64,000 bases of DNA. It comes from JAEXOD01 sp963663265 (lineage in GTDB: Bacteria > Bacteroidota > Ignavibacteria > Ignavibacteriales > Melioribacteraceae). The DNA lies in the NCBI GenBank assembly GCA_963663265.2, contig CAXXXM010000001.1:682001-746000 (forward strand). Direction: 5' to 3'. The translations under genes were made by a program, and so were the position numbers. This document shows positions 32,497-41,806 of the stretch, piece by piece. Numbering within the stretch: position 1 is the first letter of the stretch; the number at the start of each line of letters is the position of its first letter. Under the pieces are notes generated by a model. That model was not told the DNA's origin, did no database searches, and saw nothing but the letters and a program-made list of their open reading frames with translations.

Positions 32497-34398
32497 TTAT
32501 TTTTCTGCCAATAATTTTTCCATTTCATCCATGAGTTGATTCATTCTGTCAACAACGGCTTGAATTGGTTCAGGTGAAGTCATATCAACACCGGCAACTT
32601 TTAATACCTCAATAGGATATTTAGAACTACCAGATTTTAAGAAATTTAAGAATTTATCAATTGCAGGCTGACCTTCTTTTTTGATTTTTTCAAATAAAAT
32701 TTGAGATGCTGCATATGATGTTGCATACTGATAAACATAAAAATTGTAATAAAAATGAGGAATACGTGCCCAAGTATAACCTTCTTCATCATCGGTTATC
32801 ATGGATGGTCCCCAATATTTTTGATACATATCTTTATAAGATTGAGTTAAAAATTCGGGAGTTAAAGCTACACCTTTTTCCATTTGTTCATTTACAAATT
32901 GTTCGTATTCGGCAAAACGGGTTTGACGGAAAAATGTAGTTGTAATTTTATTAAGTTCTTTTTCAATTAATGCCAATTTTTCTTCTTTTGATTTTGCATT
33001 TTGAATCATGTAATCTAATAAGAAAGCTTCATTTGCTGTTGATGCAACTTCGGCAACAAAAATTGAATAGTTAGCATATGGGAAAGGTTGAGTTGTTACT
33101 GTAAAATATGAGTGCATATTGTGTCCCATTTCATGGGCTAAAGTAAATACATCGCTCAACTCTTCATTATAATTTAACAATACATAAGGATGAACTCCAT
33201 AAGCATCATCAGAAGAATATGCTCCGGTACGTTTATTTTGAGTTTCATAAACATCAATCCATCTGTTATCAAAAGCCATTTTTAAGTTTTTACCATATTC
33301 TTCTCCTAAAGGCTTCAAGGCTTCAATAACCATTTCTTTACCTGCTTGATAAGGATAGGTTGATTTTACAGATGGGAATAAAGTTACATATGTATCGTAA
33401 GGATGAAAATCGTTTAGGTTTAGAATTTTTTTCTTTAATTCACACCATCTGTGTAAAACTTTAATGTTAGCATTAACAGAATTTACCAAATTATCATAAA
33501 CTGATAGTGGAACATTGTTGGGGTCTAAGGATGCTTCTCTTGTACTTGTATATTTGCGAGCTTTAGCATTAAATATTTGCGATTTTATATTACCGGAAAA
33601 TAAACTTAAATAAGTATTCTTATATTCAATATAAGGTTTATAAAATCCTTTGTATACTCTTTCTCTATACTCTCTGTTTGTTGAATACAATCCGGAAGTA
33701 TATCTTCCTGCCGAAACTTTTACATCGGTTTTATTGTCTTCACCTTGAACATATGGGTATTGAATATCGGCACCGGAAAGGAAACTGAAAGTGTTAGCTG
33801 AAACATCATAAACAGGGGAGGCTAAAGCTAAAATTTCTTCCATTTCAGGAGTTAAAGTATGCGAAGCAGTTCTATAAAGATTATCAAAAAACTGAGCATA
33901 AACCCTTAATTCAGTTTCGTCATTCGTATATTGAGCTAATTTTTCTTTAGGAATGGCTACAAGTTCAGGACGTAAAAAAGAACTTGCTGCGGCAACCTTT
34001 GCACTTAAGCTGCTGATTCTTTCGTCTAATGCTAAAAATTTTGAATCGCTTAAGTCTAAATCTTTTGCTAATCCAGCATACAATGCAAGTTTATCAATTT
34101 TGATGCTTATTACTTCATCAAATTTTAAAACATCTAATAAATCTTTTGCACTACTGCCAACTTTACCTACAAATTTGGAGTATTCATTAAGATTTTCTTC
34201 AACATATTTAAAATCGTTTTCCCAAGCAGCTTCTGTTACATAGATATCAGAAAGATTCCATGTATACTGTTCATCAATTTCGCTATGTTTAGGTAAATCA
34301 CCACCTTTTGTTTCTTGAGCGTATAAATTAGAGCCCATTATTAATCCAAACATTATAAAAACCTTTAAATATTTTGATATTAAGTTATTTTTTAACAT
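32497..34398 (-). CDS. pepF: Exported oligoendopeptidase F (M3 family), paralogue 1
   Basis: 633 residues. A signal peptide (~1-28, GSNLYAQ) precedes a PepF N-terminal domain (~100-200) and the M3 metallopeptidase core with the Zn motif LAHEMGHNMHSY near residue 420 and a downstream Glu (VAEVASTANEAF). It cleaves short peptides. PepF is normally cytosolic; the signal peptide implies a periplasmic or exported form. The gene lies 19 bp after the IMPDH-like gene in an operon. About 60-70% of residues by eye match the second copy at 36172. The leader AAAGGTAAACTT before the ATG is similar to that of the paralogue. Confidence 0.92.
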   Translation of the reverse strand: MLKNNLISKYLKVFIMFGLIMGSNLYAQETKGGDLPKHSEIDEQYTWNLSDIYVTEAAWENDFKYVEENLNEYSKFVGKVGSSAKDLLDVLKFDEVISIKIDKLALYAGLAKDLDLSDSKFLALDERISSLSAKVAAASSFLRPELVAIPKEKLAQYTNDETELRVYAQFFDNLYRTASHTLTPEMEEILALASPVYDVSANTFSFLSGADIQYPYVQGEDNKTDVKVSAGRYTSGLYSTNREYRERVYKGFYKPYIEYKNTYLSLFSGNIKSQIFNAKARKYTSTREASLDPNNVPLSVYDNLVNSVNANIKVLHRWCELKKKILNLNDFHPYDTYVTLFPSVKSTYPYQAGKEMVIEALKPLGEEYGKNLKMAFDNRWIDVYETQNKRTGAYSSDDAYGVHPYVLLNYNEELSDVFTLAHEMGHNMHSYFTVTTQPFPYANYSIFVAEVASTANEAFLLDYMIQNAKSKEEKLALIEKELNKITTTFFRQTRFAEYEQFVNEQMEKGVALTPEFLTQSYKDMYQKYWGPSMITDDEEGYTWARIPHFYYNFYVYQYATSYAASQILFEKIKKEGQPAIDKFLNFLKSGSSKYPIEVLKVAGVDMTSPEPIQAVVDRMNQLMDEMEKLLAEK

Positions 34399-34417
34399 AA
34401 GTTTACCTTTAATTTAC

Positions 34418-35434
34418 TTATCGTTTAGGAAGTCTTTCTATATATGAACTGTTACTTAAAATTGTAAATGACTCAGTATTGCGTAATTGATCTAAGGTAT
34501 CGCAATTTAAGTAACTCATTGAACTGCGTAAACCATCGGAAATAGAATTAATTACACTTTTTACTGTTCCTTTATAAGGAACCATTGTTTCTTCACCTTC
34601 AATAAATTCTCCTTTCATCTTTACACCAAAAGATGCTGAACCTCTATATTTTTTCCAAAGTTGTCCGTCGTATTTTATTACTTCACCGGGAGTTTCTTTT
34701 GTACCGGAAAGCATTCTGCCAAGCATAACAGAATCGGCACCAATAGCAATTGCTTTAGCAACATCACCGGGACTTTTAATTCCACCATCAGCAATTATGT
34801 TAATATTTAGATTATCTTTTTTACGTGCAAAATAAACATCTAAAACAGATGATACTTGACCAATACCTATACCGGTTTGAATTGATGTAGTGCACATGCT
34901 GCCTCCACCAATTCCTACTCTGATTGCGTCAGCACCGGCTTCAACAATATTTTTTAAAGTAACGCCACTGGCAACATTCCCAACCATAACCTTAAAATTG
35001 TATTTGTTTTTAATTCTTTCGCACATATCCAATACGTGAATATTATTAGCATTTGCGGTATCGATACAAACAAGAACTTGTTTTTCTGCCAATTTTTCTA
35101 ATAGCTCATCGGATGCAGTTAAGCTAACAGATACAGCTTGAATTTGATTAAATTCTTCTTCATTTTTAATCATTTCTTTAAGTGAAGAATCAAATCTGTT
35201 AACAACACCCAAGCAGCCTAAATTTTTTAGTTCAATAGCCATTGAAATTCCGGTTACAGTATCCATCGGGCTGGAGATAACGGGTAATGCTAATTTATAA
35301 CCTAAAAAATCGCAGTTAGTTGTTGCTTCGGTTCTGCTTCGTAAATGTGATACATGTTGTGGAATTAAGCTTATGTCGTCATAAGTTAAAGAAAGATCGT
35401 AATTGTTTAGAGCTTCTTTTGTATATACTTTCAT
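34418..35434 (-). CDS. IMP dehydrogenase/GMP reductase family protein without CBS domains
   Basis: 338 residues, a TIM barrel of the IMPDH/GMPR family: LTYDDISLIPQHVSHLRSRT at the N-terminus, PVISSPMDTVTG, catalytic loop GIGGGSMCTTSIQTGIG with its Cys, GGIKSPGDVAKAIAIGADSVMLG, and VPYKGTV at the C-terminus. The CBS pair is absent and the flap between YRGSASFG and VPYKG is very short, lacking the Arg-Tyr pair that IMPDH uses for hydrolysis. This favours GMP reductase (GMP to IMP), though annotation pipelines may call it IMPDH. It is the first gene of an operon with pepF. Confidence 0.85.
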   Translation of the reverse strand: MKVYTKEALNNYDLSLTYDDISLIPQHVSHLRSRTEATTNCDFLGYKLALPVISSPMDTVTGISMAIELKNLGCLGVVNRFDSSLKEMIKNEEEFNQIQAVSVSLTASDELLEKLAEKQVLVCIDTANANNIHVLDMCERIKNKYNFKVMVGNVASGVTLKNIVEAGADAIRVGIGGGSMCTTSIQTGIGIGQVSSVLDVYFARKKDNLNINIIADGGIKSPGDVAKAIAIGADSVMLGRMLSGTKETPGEVIKYDGQLWKKYRGSASFGVKMKGEFIEGEETMVPYKGTVKSVINSISDGLRSSMSYLNCDTLDQLRNTESFTILSNSSYIERLPKR

Positions 35435-36120
35435 TTTGCACCTATTTAATAAAATAAGAGGTTTTATATGTTTTCGGTATTAACCGATTTTATTTCCAAT
35501 TTGTTTGTCTTTTCTCTTCAAATTAACAAGAATGTTAAAATGCGTTGTTTTAAACCATTTTAAAATCACAACTCGGGCTCCAAAGTCGAAAATATTGAAA
35601 AATGCGGAAATTCCGACTTCGGATGGTCATTCACGTTGCATTATTCTAAAAACTCTTCTGGGGCGTCATGGTCGTAGATGTTGCAAAAGCCTGGAATCCA
35701 GTTCTGGGGTGTCACGGTCTGAACCGTGACACTACTACTTTTATCAAAAAGCAGTAGTGTTTTGCAATTTTTTACGACATATTTATTCGTTGATGGTAAT
35801 ACCATGACCGCCTTGAATAATATTCCCCAATTATGAAACACCAACGATCTAAATCGTGATGATACCTTAATTCTCAAAAAACACTATTATTTTGCTATTT
35901 ATTTTCAATATTTATTCGGTCATGGTGAGACCATGACCGCCCAGAAATCACTCTCTGATTTCGTAACATACATTGCCATAACCACCCAAATCACCATTCC
36001 CAAATTTTTCAACAACTTCGATTTTATTGCTAACCTACATTAATTTTTCCAATCTGTAATTTGATAATTTAATTATTTATTATCAAATCAATTATTGGGT
36101 TATAGCTATTTATTTTAAAA
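35435..36120. repeat. Intergenic region filled with family A elements
   Basis: An element in reverse orientation spans about 35677-35846 (GATGTTGCAAAAGCC ... TTCCCCAATTATGAAACACC) with hairpin GTGTCACGGT-CTGA-ACCGTGACAC at 35710-35733 and TACCATGACCGCC near 35801. A more degraded copy covers about 35856-36020, with hairpin CGGTCATGGT-GAG-ACCATGACCG at 35917-35939 and end TTTTTCAACAACTTCG. No gene was found; short ORFs here follow the repeats. Confidence 0.7.
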
Positions 36121-36152
36121 ATAAAAAAGGCGAATTCAAATGAATTCGCCTT
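36121..36152 (-). terminator. Intrinsic terminator of the second pepF gene
   Basis: AAGGCGAATTCA (36127-36138) and TGAATTCGCCTT (36141-36152) form a 12-bp stem; on the minus strand it is followed by TTTTTTAT. Confidence 0.88.
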
Positions 36153-36171
36153 AAAGGAAATTTATCAATTA

Positions 36172-38085
36172 TTATTTTTCTGCTAACAATTTTTCCATTT
36201 CATCCATAAGCTGATTCATTTTGTTAATAACAGCTTTAATTGGTTCAGGAGAACTCATATCAACACCTGCTACTTTTAATATATCAATAGGGTATTGAGA
36301 TCTTCCTGCTTTTAAGAAAGATAAATATTTGTCAATAGCAGGCTGACCTTCTTTTTTAATTTTTGCAACAATTGCTTGTGATGCAGCATAAGAAGTAGCA
36401 TACTGATAAACATAAAAATTATAATAAAAATGAGGAATACGAGCCCATGTGTAACCTTCTTCATTATCAGTTATCATTGATGGACCCCAATACTTTTGAT
36501 ACATATCTTGATAAGATTTTGTTAACATATCAGGTGTTAAAGCAACGCCACTTTCCATTTGCTCGTTAACAAATTTTTCAAATTCAGCAAAACGTGTTTG
36601 ACGGAAGAAAGTTGTAGTAATATTGTTTAATTGTTTTTCAATTAATGCTAATTTTTCTTCTTTTGTTTGAGCATTTTGAATTAAATAATCTAATAATAAA
36701 GCTTCGTTAGTTGTAGATGCTACTTCAGCAACAAAAATTGAATAACCTGCATATTGATAAGGTTGATTCTTGCCAGTATAATATGAGTGCATATTATGAC
36801 CCATTTCATGAGCTAATGTAAATACATCATTTAATTCATCATTCCAGTTTAATAATACATAAGGATGAACCCCAAAAGTAGTTCCTGATGAATAAGCACC
36901 GCTGCGTTTATTTTGTGTTTCGTAAACATCAATCCATCTGTTATCGAAAGCCATAGTTAAAGTTTTGATATAATCTTCACCTAATGGTTGTAAAGCTTTA
37001 ATTGTAAGGTCTCTTCCTTGTTCAAAGGTATAGCTTTTTTTAACACCCGGGAATAATGTTACGTATGTATCGTAAGGATGGAAATCGGGTAAGTTTAATA
37101 CTTTTTTCTTTAATGTACACCATCTGTGTAAAGCTGATAAATTATCGTTAACAGAATTAACTAAGTTGTCATAAACAGCAACTGGAATATTGTTAGCATC
37201 TAATGCTGCTTCGCGTGTAGAATTATATTTTCTTGCTTTTGCATCAAACATTAACGCTTTAATATTTCCTGTAAATAAACCTAATAATGTGTTTTGATAA
37301 TCTTTATAAGGCTGATAAAATCCTTTATAGATTCTTTCTCTATATTCTCTGTTTGTTGAGTATAAAGCAGCGTAATATCTGCCATCACTAATTTTAATAT
37401 CGTTTTTGTTTTCTTCATCTTTTACAAATGGATATTGAATATCTGCACCTGTAAAATAGCTGAATGTATTATAAGGAACTTCTTGCATTGGACCAGCTAT
37501 TGCCATTAATTCTTCCAATTCAGGTGATAAAGTATGAGCTTTTCTTCTATACAAATTATCAAACATTTGTTTGTAAGCTGATAATTCCTTTTTCTCCTTC
37601 ATAAATTCATCTAATTTAGTTTCACCAATTGCAACTAATTCAGGTGAAACAAACGAACTTGCTGCTGAAAATTTTGAACCTAAATTGCTTACTCTTTCAG
37701 CAAGAGCCAAGTTAGTAGAATTTGATAAATCTAAATCTTTTGAAAGCATAACATAAAGACTTAACTTCCCAAAAATAATTCCAAGTTCTTCATCAAATTT
37801 TAATACTGAATACAATGTATTTGCATCTTTACCAACTTTTCCTTGAAATTCGGCAAACTTTGATAAACTTTCTTCAACAGACTTAAAATCCTTTTCAAAA
37901 GCTTCTTGATTTGGATAAACGTCAGTTAAATTCCAAGTATATTCTTTTTGAATCTGATCATGTTTAGGAAGCTCACCTCCCTGAGTTTCTTGAGCAAAAT
38001 TATTGCTGCTAAATAATAAGATTGAACTCATCATAAAATAAAATACCTTTTTAGTAAATTTTTTTGTAGTTAGGTTAGATAACAT
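36172..38085 (-). CDS. pepF: Exported oligoendopeptidase F (M3 family), paralogue 2
   Basis: 637 residues from the ATG at 38085. An upstream in-frame ATG at 38097 exists, but the paralogue begins at the equivalent of 38085 and both have a similar leader (GGTAAA then 4-5 bases then ATG), so 38085 is preferred. Signal peptide (SSNNFAQ end), PepF N-terminal domain and the M3 core with LAHEMGHNMHSYY are intact. The C-terminal tail is nearly identical to paralogue 1 (INKMNQLMDEMEKLLAEK). It follows a T9SS protein gene in an operon. Two exported copies suggest a role in using extracellular peptides. Confidence 0.92.
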   Translation of the reverse strand: MLSNLTTKKFTKKVFYFMMSSILLFSSNNFAQETQGGELPKHDQIQKEYTWNLTDVYPNQEAFEKDFKSVEESLSKFAEFQGKVGKDANTLYSVLKFDEELGIIFGKLSLYVMLSKDLDLSNSTNLALAERVSNLGSKFSAASSFVSPELVAIGETKLDEFMKEKKELSAYKQMFDNLYRRKAHTLSPELEELMAIAGPMQEVPYNTFSYFTGADIQYPFVKDEENKNDIKISDGRYYAALYSTNREYRERIYKGFYQPYKDYQNTLLGLFTGNIKALMFDAKARKYNSTREAALDANNIPVAVYDNLVNSVNDNLSALHRWCTLKKKVLNLPDFHPYDTYVTLFPGVKKSYTFEQGRDLTIKALQPLGEDYIKTLTMAFDNRWIDVYETQNKRSGAYSSGTTFGVHPYVLLNWNDELNDVFTLAHEMGHNMHSYYTGKNQPYQYAGYSIFVAEVASTTNEALLLDYLIQNAQTKEEKLALIEKQLNNITTTFFRQTRFAEFEKFVNEQMESGVALTPDMLTKSYQDMYQKYWGPSMITDNEEGYTWARIPHFYYNFYVYQYATSYAASQAIVAKIKKEGQPAIDKYLSFLKAGRSQYPIDILKVAGVDMSSPEPIKAVINKMNQLMDEMEKLLAEK

Positions 38086-38109
38086 AGCATTTACCATTTT
38101 TGTTACTGA

Positions 38110-39234
38110 TTATTTAATTAGTGTCATTTTTTTTGTAATACTTCCGCTATTAGTAGTCAGATTATAAAAATATATTCCGCTGCTAAGATTTGATAACTCG
38201 TTTCTTGTGTTAAAAGTTAAATTGTAACTTCCGGGCATCATTTCATGATCTACTAAAGTTGCAATTTGTTTACCTAAAACGTTAAAAACAGTAAGTTTTA
38301 CTTTAGACGTTTCATTTATAGTAAAAGTTATATTTGTTGATGGATTAAAAGGGTTTGGAAAATTCTGTTCGAGAGAGAAATTTGAAACCATCGGATTGTT
38401 TTCATTTTGAACTCCTACAAAACTATCAGTCAATTCATACACGTAACCAGGAATCGTAAAAGAAGGAATATCAAAACCTGGAATATCAGTTACTGATATA
38501 TTTGGCATATATTCTCTTATCTTCCATAAGTTTGGAGCAATCCATTGAGTTACAGGAAATGTGATTAAATCAATAGGTACAGGAGGTAAAGAAGGTATAA
38601 TCTGAACTAACAAAGCAAGTGATGCTGAAAGTTCAAATTTTTTACATGTATGAGTACCTAAATAAGTTTGAAAGTTCTCATCACTCAATCTTTTTGATTT
38701 AGCATAAAATCTTATGGGAATAGAAACAGAATCAATAGTTATTGTAGTATCCTTTGTAAACAGAGTTGTGGATGAATTCACATTTGCTGTAAAATCATAA
38801 GCAGGGTACCAATCACTTAAAGATTGTAAAAAACTGAAAAAGTTGACTAAACTTGGGTCAATAAGTGAAAGAAGTGAATCCAGTACATAACTTGAATCGA
38901 GAGTGTTAAAAACTGAAAAATGGATATTAGCTTGTCCACCACCAATGTTAATAAAGGTTGTATCGGTATAAGGTTGAAAGTTAATTGTATTAATTCCGCC
39001 CGATTTGTATAAAATTACTTTTGCTTCTCTATCAAATATTGTAGTTGTTCCTGCAAATGAATCTATTTCAGCCGTCTTTAATGCTTCAATTGCATTTCCT
39101 AATGAATCCAATGGATAAAGATTAAAATGCCATTTTTGACCAACATTGGCAGGGAAGAAATCCGAAGCTGATTGTGCAAATGTTGAACTACATATAAAAA
39201 TAAGCAAAGCCACAAACAGTAAGTTTTTTTTCAT
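38110..39234 (-). CDS. T9SS-exported protein, unknown function
   Basis: 374 residues. Signal peptide (~1-20, CSSTFAQ). The central part (~22-280) starts with SASDFFPANVGQKWHFNLYPLD, a pattern seen in Bacteroidota surface proteins that I cannot tie to a function. The C-terminal T9SS sorting domain (~290-374) has LEQNFPNPFNPSTNITFTI and ends KKMTLIK. Unlike the three proteins at 14.6-23.2 kb it lacks the Fn3-like linker. First gene of an operon with pepF paralogue 2, 24 bp ahead of its preferred start; the pairing suggests a shared extracellular role, which is inference. Confidence 0.85.
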   Translation of the reverse strand: MKKNLLFVALLIFICSSTFAQSASDFFPANVGQKWHFNLYPLDSLGNAIEALKTAEIDSFAGTTTIFDREAKVILYKSGGINTINFQPYTDTTFINIGGGQANIHFSVFNTLDSSYVLDSLLSLIDPSLVNFFSFLQSLSDWYPAYDFTANVNSSTTLFTKDTTITIDSVSIPIRFYAKSKRLSDENFQTYLGTHTCKKFELSASLALLVQIIPSLPPVPIDLITFPVTQWIAPNLWKIREYMPNISVTDIPGFDIPSFTIPGYVYELTDSFVGVQNENNPMVSNFSLEQNFPNPFNPSTNITFTINETSKVKLTVFNVLGKQIATLVDHEMMPGSYNLTFNTRNELSNLSSGIYFYNLTTNSGSITKKMTLIK

Positions 39235-39437
39235 TTTTGCCTCTTTTAAAAATTTAACCTATCAAAGTATATATTTTTTAGGTTTTGGACAAATAATAAA
39301 AGTAGTAAGTAGAAATTTTGTAATAATAAGAGTCATTATTTAATAATTGTTTGATTATAACTTTTAGTATAAATTTTATAAAATATCATAAAAATAGTAC
39401 GTAAAGTGAAAATGAAGAGAAAAATCTCCCCATTTTT

Positions 39438-39806
39438 TTAATTCATTGAATGAAGTGCTAAAAGATTCCCTTCTGAATCTATAAAATGTGCAAAATATCC
39501 TATCTCAGGTGTAATTTGAGTTTTGGGAACAACAATTGAGCCACCTGCAGCTTCAACCCTATTTAAAATAATGCTTAAATCATCACCACCATTTAAATAC
39601 ACTATCACCCCTGTTTTTGAAGGAACCATTCCTTCAGCTAAACAGATTGCACCACCTACTCCATCTTGGTCACAAGGGAACCCAAACATTTTAAAACCTG
39701 GCATATTAAAATCATAAAATTCGGCTGCAAAGATTTCTTGATAGAATTTTTTTGCTCTATCTAAATCAACAACAGGAATTTCAAACCAATTAATAGCGTT
39801 TTTCAT
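39438..39806 (-). CDS. VOC-family (glyoxalase-like) protein
   Basis: 122 residues, one VOC domain with paired beta-alpha-beta-beta-beta modules: WFEIPVVDLDRAKKFYQEIF at the N-terminus and IGYFAHFIDSEGNLLALHSM at the C-terminus, where Glu (EGN) is a usual metal ligand. Members include glyoxalases, dioxygenases and resistance proteins; this short form resembles uncharacterised 'glyoxalase/bleomycin resistance-like' proteins. It starts 10 bp after the amylase stop and is probably co-transcribed with it. Confidence 0.9.
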   Translation of the reverse strand: MKNAINWFEIPVVDLDRAKKFYQEIFAAEFYDFNMPGFKMFGFPCDQDGVGGAICLAEGMVPSKTGVIVYLNGGDDLSIILNRVEAAGGSIVVPKTQITPEIGYFAHFIDSEGNLLALHSMN

Positions 39807-39816
39807 ATATTTCCTC

Positions 39817-41673
39817 TTAGTTTAGTTTTATGATTATACCCCATTTAGCTGGGATTTCAAAATTTATTTTGTCATCTTTAATACTAACTGTTTCATTATT
39901 TAAAAGATCAACTCCTTGATTACAGTTATCCATTGTTAATTCAACTTTATTTGCCTTAAAATAATTATTAATAACCACTAAAACTTTATTATCGTTGTAT
40001 TCTCTTACAAATCCATATAACCCTTTTTCATTGTCCATTAATACAGTCTTAAAATCGCCAAGCTGTAAGGCAATATTTGAATTTCTTATTTTTATAAGTT
40101 TTTTGTAATGATCTAATACATCATGGTTAACTGCAACTTTATCAACTTGTGGCTTTTTTGTTTGATCAGGCATTGTAACCTCATCATCGTAAGTAATATC
40201 ATCCCAAACCATAGGCTTTCTGCAACAAGGGTCATTTGCTCCCCACATTCCAACTTCATCTCCATAATAAATCATTGGGGCACCTAAATATGTCATTTGG
40301 AATATTGCCATTAATTTTTGAAGATTGTATTCTTCGGCATCAGGTTTGCGAGTATCATAATTTGGATTTTCGGCTTTAGAAATATTAAAATATGCTCCCC
40401 AGTTTCGGAATTTTTCAATATTATTATTTACAATATGTGATAACAATCGATTGGTATCATGACTATCAAATAAATTTTGCTGAACATATGCAACGCATTC
40501 AGGATAAGCATTCCTTAACGTAGCCAATTCTTTATCAAACTTTTCAACACTTATTCTTCCGTTTTTATTTATAAAAAAATCAGTACATGAAAATGCAAAA
40601 TTGTAATTCATAACTGCATCAAATTCATCGCCAGAAAGATAGGGGATATTGACTTTTATACTGTCAATTATTTCGGCAGTCATATAAGCGTTGGGATTAA
40701 TTGATTTAACTTGTTTACGCCAATCTTTCCAAAAATTATGCTTAACCATAAATGCAACATCTAAACGCCATCCGTCAATTCCTTGCGATAAATCGCCATT
40801 ATCGGCAGGATCCATCCATCTTTTTGTTATATCAAAAATATACTTTTTAGGATTTTCTGTAATACCATTTTCATCTTGATTTAATTCAGGAAGTTCTTTT
40901 ACACCCCACCATCCTTTATAATCAAATTTAGTCCCTTTCTTTTTGTCTTCAAATGATATAATCTTAAACCAATCTTTATATAAGGATTTTTCTTGTTTTT
41001 CAAGAACATCCTTAAATGCCCATGAATTTATTCCCATATGGTTAAAAACACCATCAATAATTATTTTCATGCCTCTTTTATGGACTTCTTTTACTAATTG
41101 TAAAAATAATTTGTCTGCTTCAGTCCATACCCAAGTTTTCGGATCATGAGGAGTTTCAGTTTTCATTAACTCTAAATCTTTTTCGGGGTCAGGTCCAAAA
41201 TATGGATCAACATGGTGGTAGGTTGCTCCGTCATATTTGTGTAATGAAGGAGATTGAAAAATAGGATTTAGATAAATAGCGTTAATTCCTAATTCTTGTA
41301 AATAATCTAATTTGTCAATAATGCCTTGTAAGTCTCCACCATAACGTCTGCGTTGAATATTTGACCAAATATTTTTTCCTGTTGCAACTTCATAAGGTTG
41401 TAGTTTGTACCAATCGCTTTCCCAAGGATGCAGATTCCAAGGTGAAATATAATCGTGAGGATACGACCCTTTGATAGATTCTAAAGTAGGTTCATTGTTC
41501 TTATCGCCATTTCTGAAACGATCGGGAAAAATTTGATACCAAATGGCACTTTTTGCCCATTCTGGAACAAAATTCTTGTGTTGTGATTTGTTCATGTTTT
41601 CCTCAGATACTTTAGGTTGTGCAAAAATAGTAATACTAATTACTATCAACAAGATAACGGGTATTATTTTCAT
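39817..41673 (-). CDS. Exported alpha-amylase-family enzyme (GH13)
   Basis: 618 residues. A signal peptide (~1-18) precedes a GH13 (beta/alpha)8 barrel. Conserved regions: IIIDGVFNHMG (~205-214), GIDGWRLDVAF with nucleophile D305, MTAEI with acid/base E334, and FDSHDTNR with D406. The short C-terminal beta domain starts near 525. The order and the YGGDLQGI motif resemble cyclomaltodextrinase/neopullulanase, so it should cleave alpha-1,4-glucans or maltodextrins outside the cytoplasm. A VOC gene follows in the same operon. The divergent neighbour at 41.8 kb is a cystathionine gamma-synthase-like gene. Confidence 0.93.
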   Translation of the reverse strand: MKIIPVILLIVISITIFAQPKVSEENMNKSQHKNFVPEWAKSAIWYQIFPDRFRNGDKNNEPTLESIKGSYPHDYISPWNLHPWESDWYKLQPYEVATGKNIWSNIQRRRYGGDLQGIIDKLDYLQELGINAIYLNPIFQSPSLHKYDGATYHHVDPYFGPDPEKDLELMKTETPHDPKTWVWTEADKLFLQLVKEVHKRGMKIIIDGVFNHMGINSWAFKDVLEKQEKSLYKDWFKIISFEDKKKGTKFDYKGWWGVKELPELNQDENGITENPKKYIFDITKRWMDPADNGDLSQGIDGWRLDVAFMVKHNFWKDWRKQVKSINPNAYMTAEIIDSIKVNIPYLSGDEFDAVMNYNFAFSCTDFFINKNGRISVEKFDKELATLRNAYPECVAYVQQNLFDSHDTNRLLSHIVNNNIEKFRNWGAYFNISKAENPNYDTRKPDAEEYNLQKLMAIFQMTYLGAPMIYYGDEVGMWGANDPCCRKPMVWDDITYDDEVTMPDQTKKPQVDKVAVNHDVLDHYKKLIKIRNSNIALQLGDFKTVLMDNEKGLYGFVREYNDNKVLVVINNYFKANKVELTMDNCNQGVDLLNNETVSIKDDKINFEIPAKWGIIIKLN

Positions 41674-41806
41674 GTTAAATCTAATTTATTAATTATTGAT
41701 ATACTTAAAATAAATAAACTTTTATTTACTTTTTATTTAATAATTAAAATAATTAAATTTGTGTAAATATTTAATTAATTTGAAAACATGCTTAAGGAAA
41801 AGAGAA

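Noticed and set aside
35505..35877. Two opposing ORFs of 74 and 78 codons
   Set aside because: Both are read through the reversed family A element; no ribosome binding sites, and the same peptide fragments would arise from other copies.
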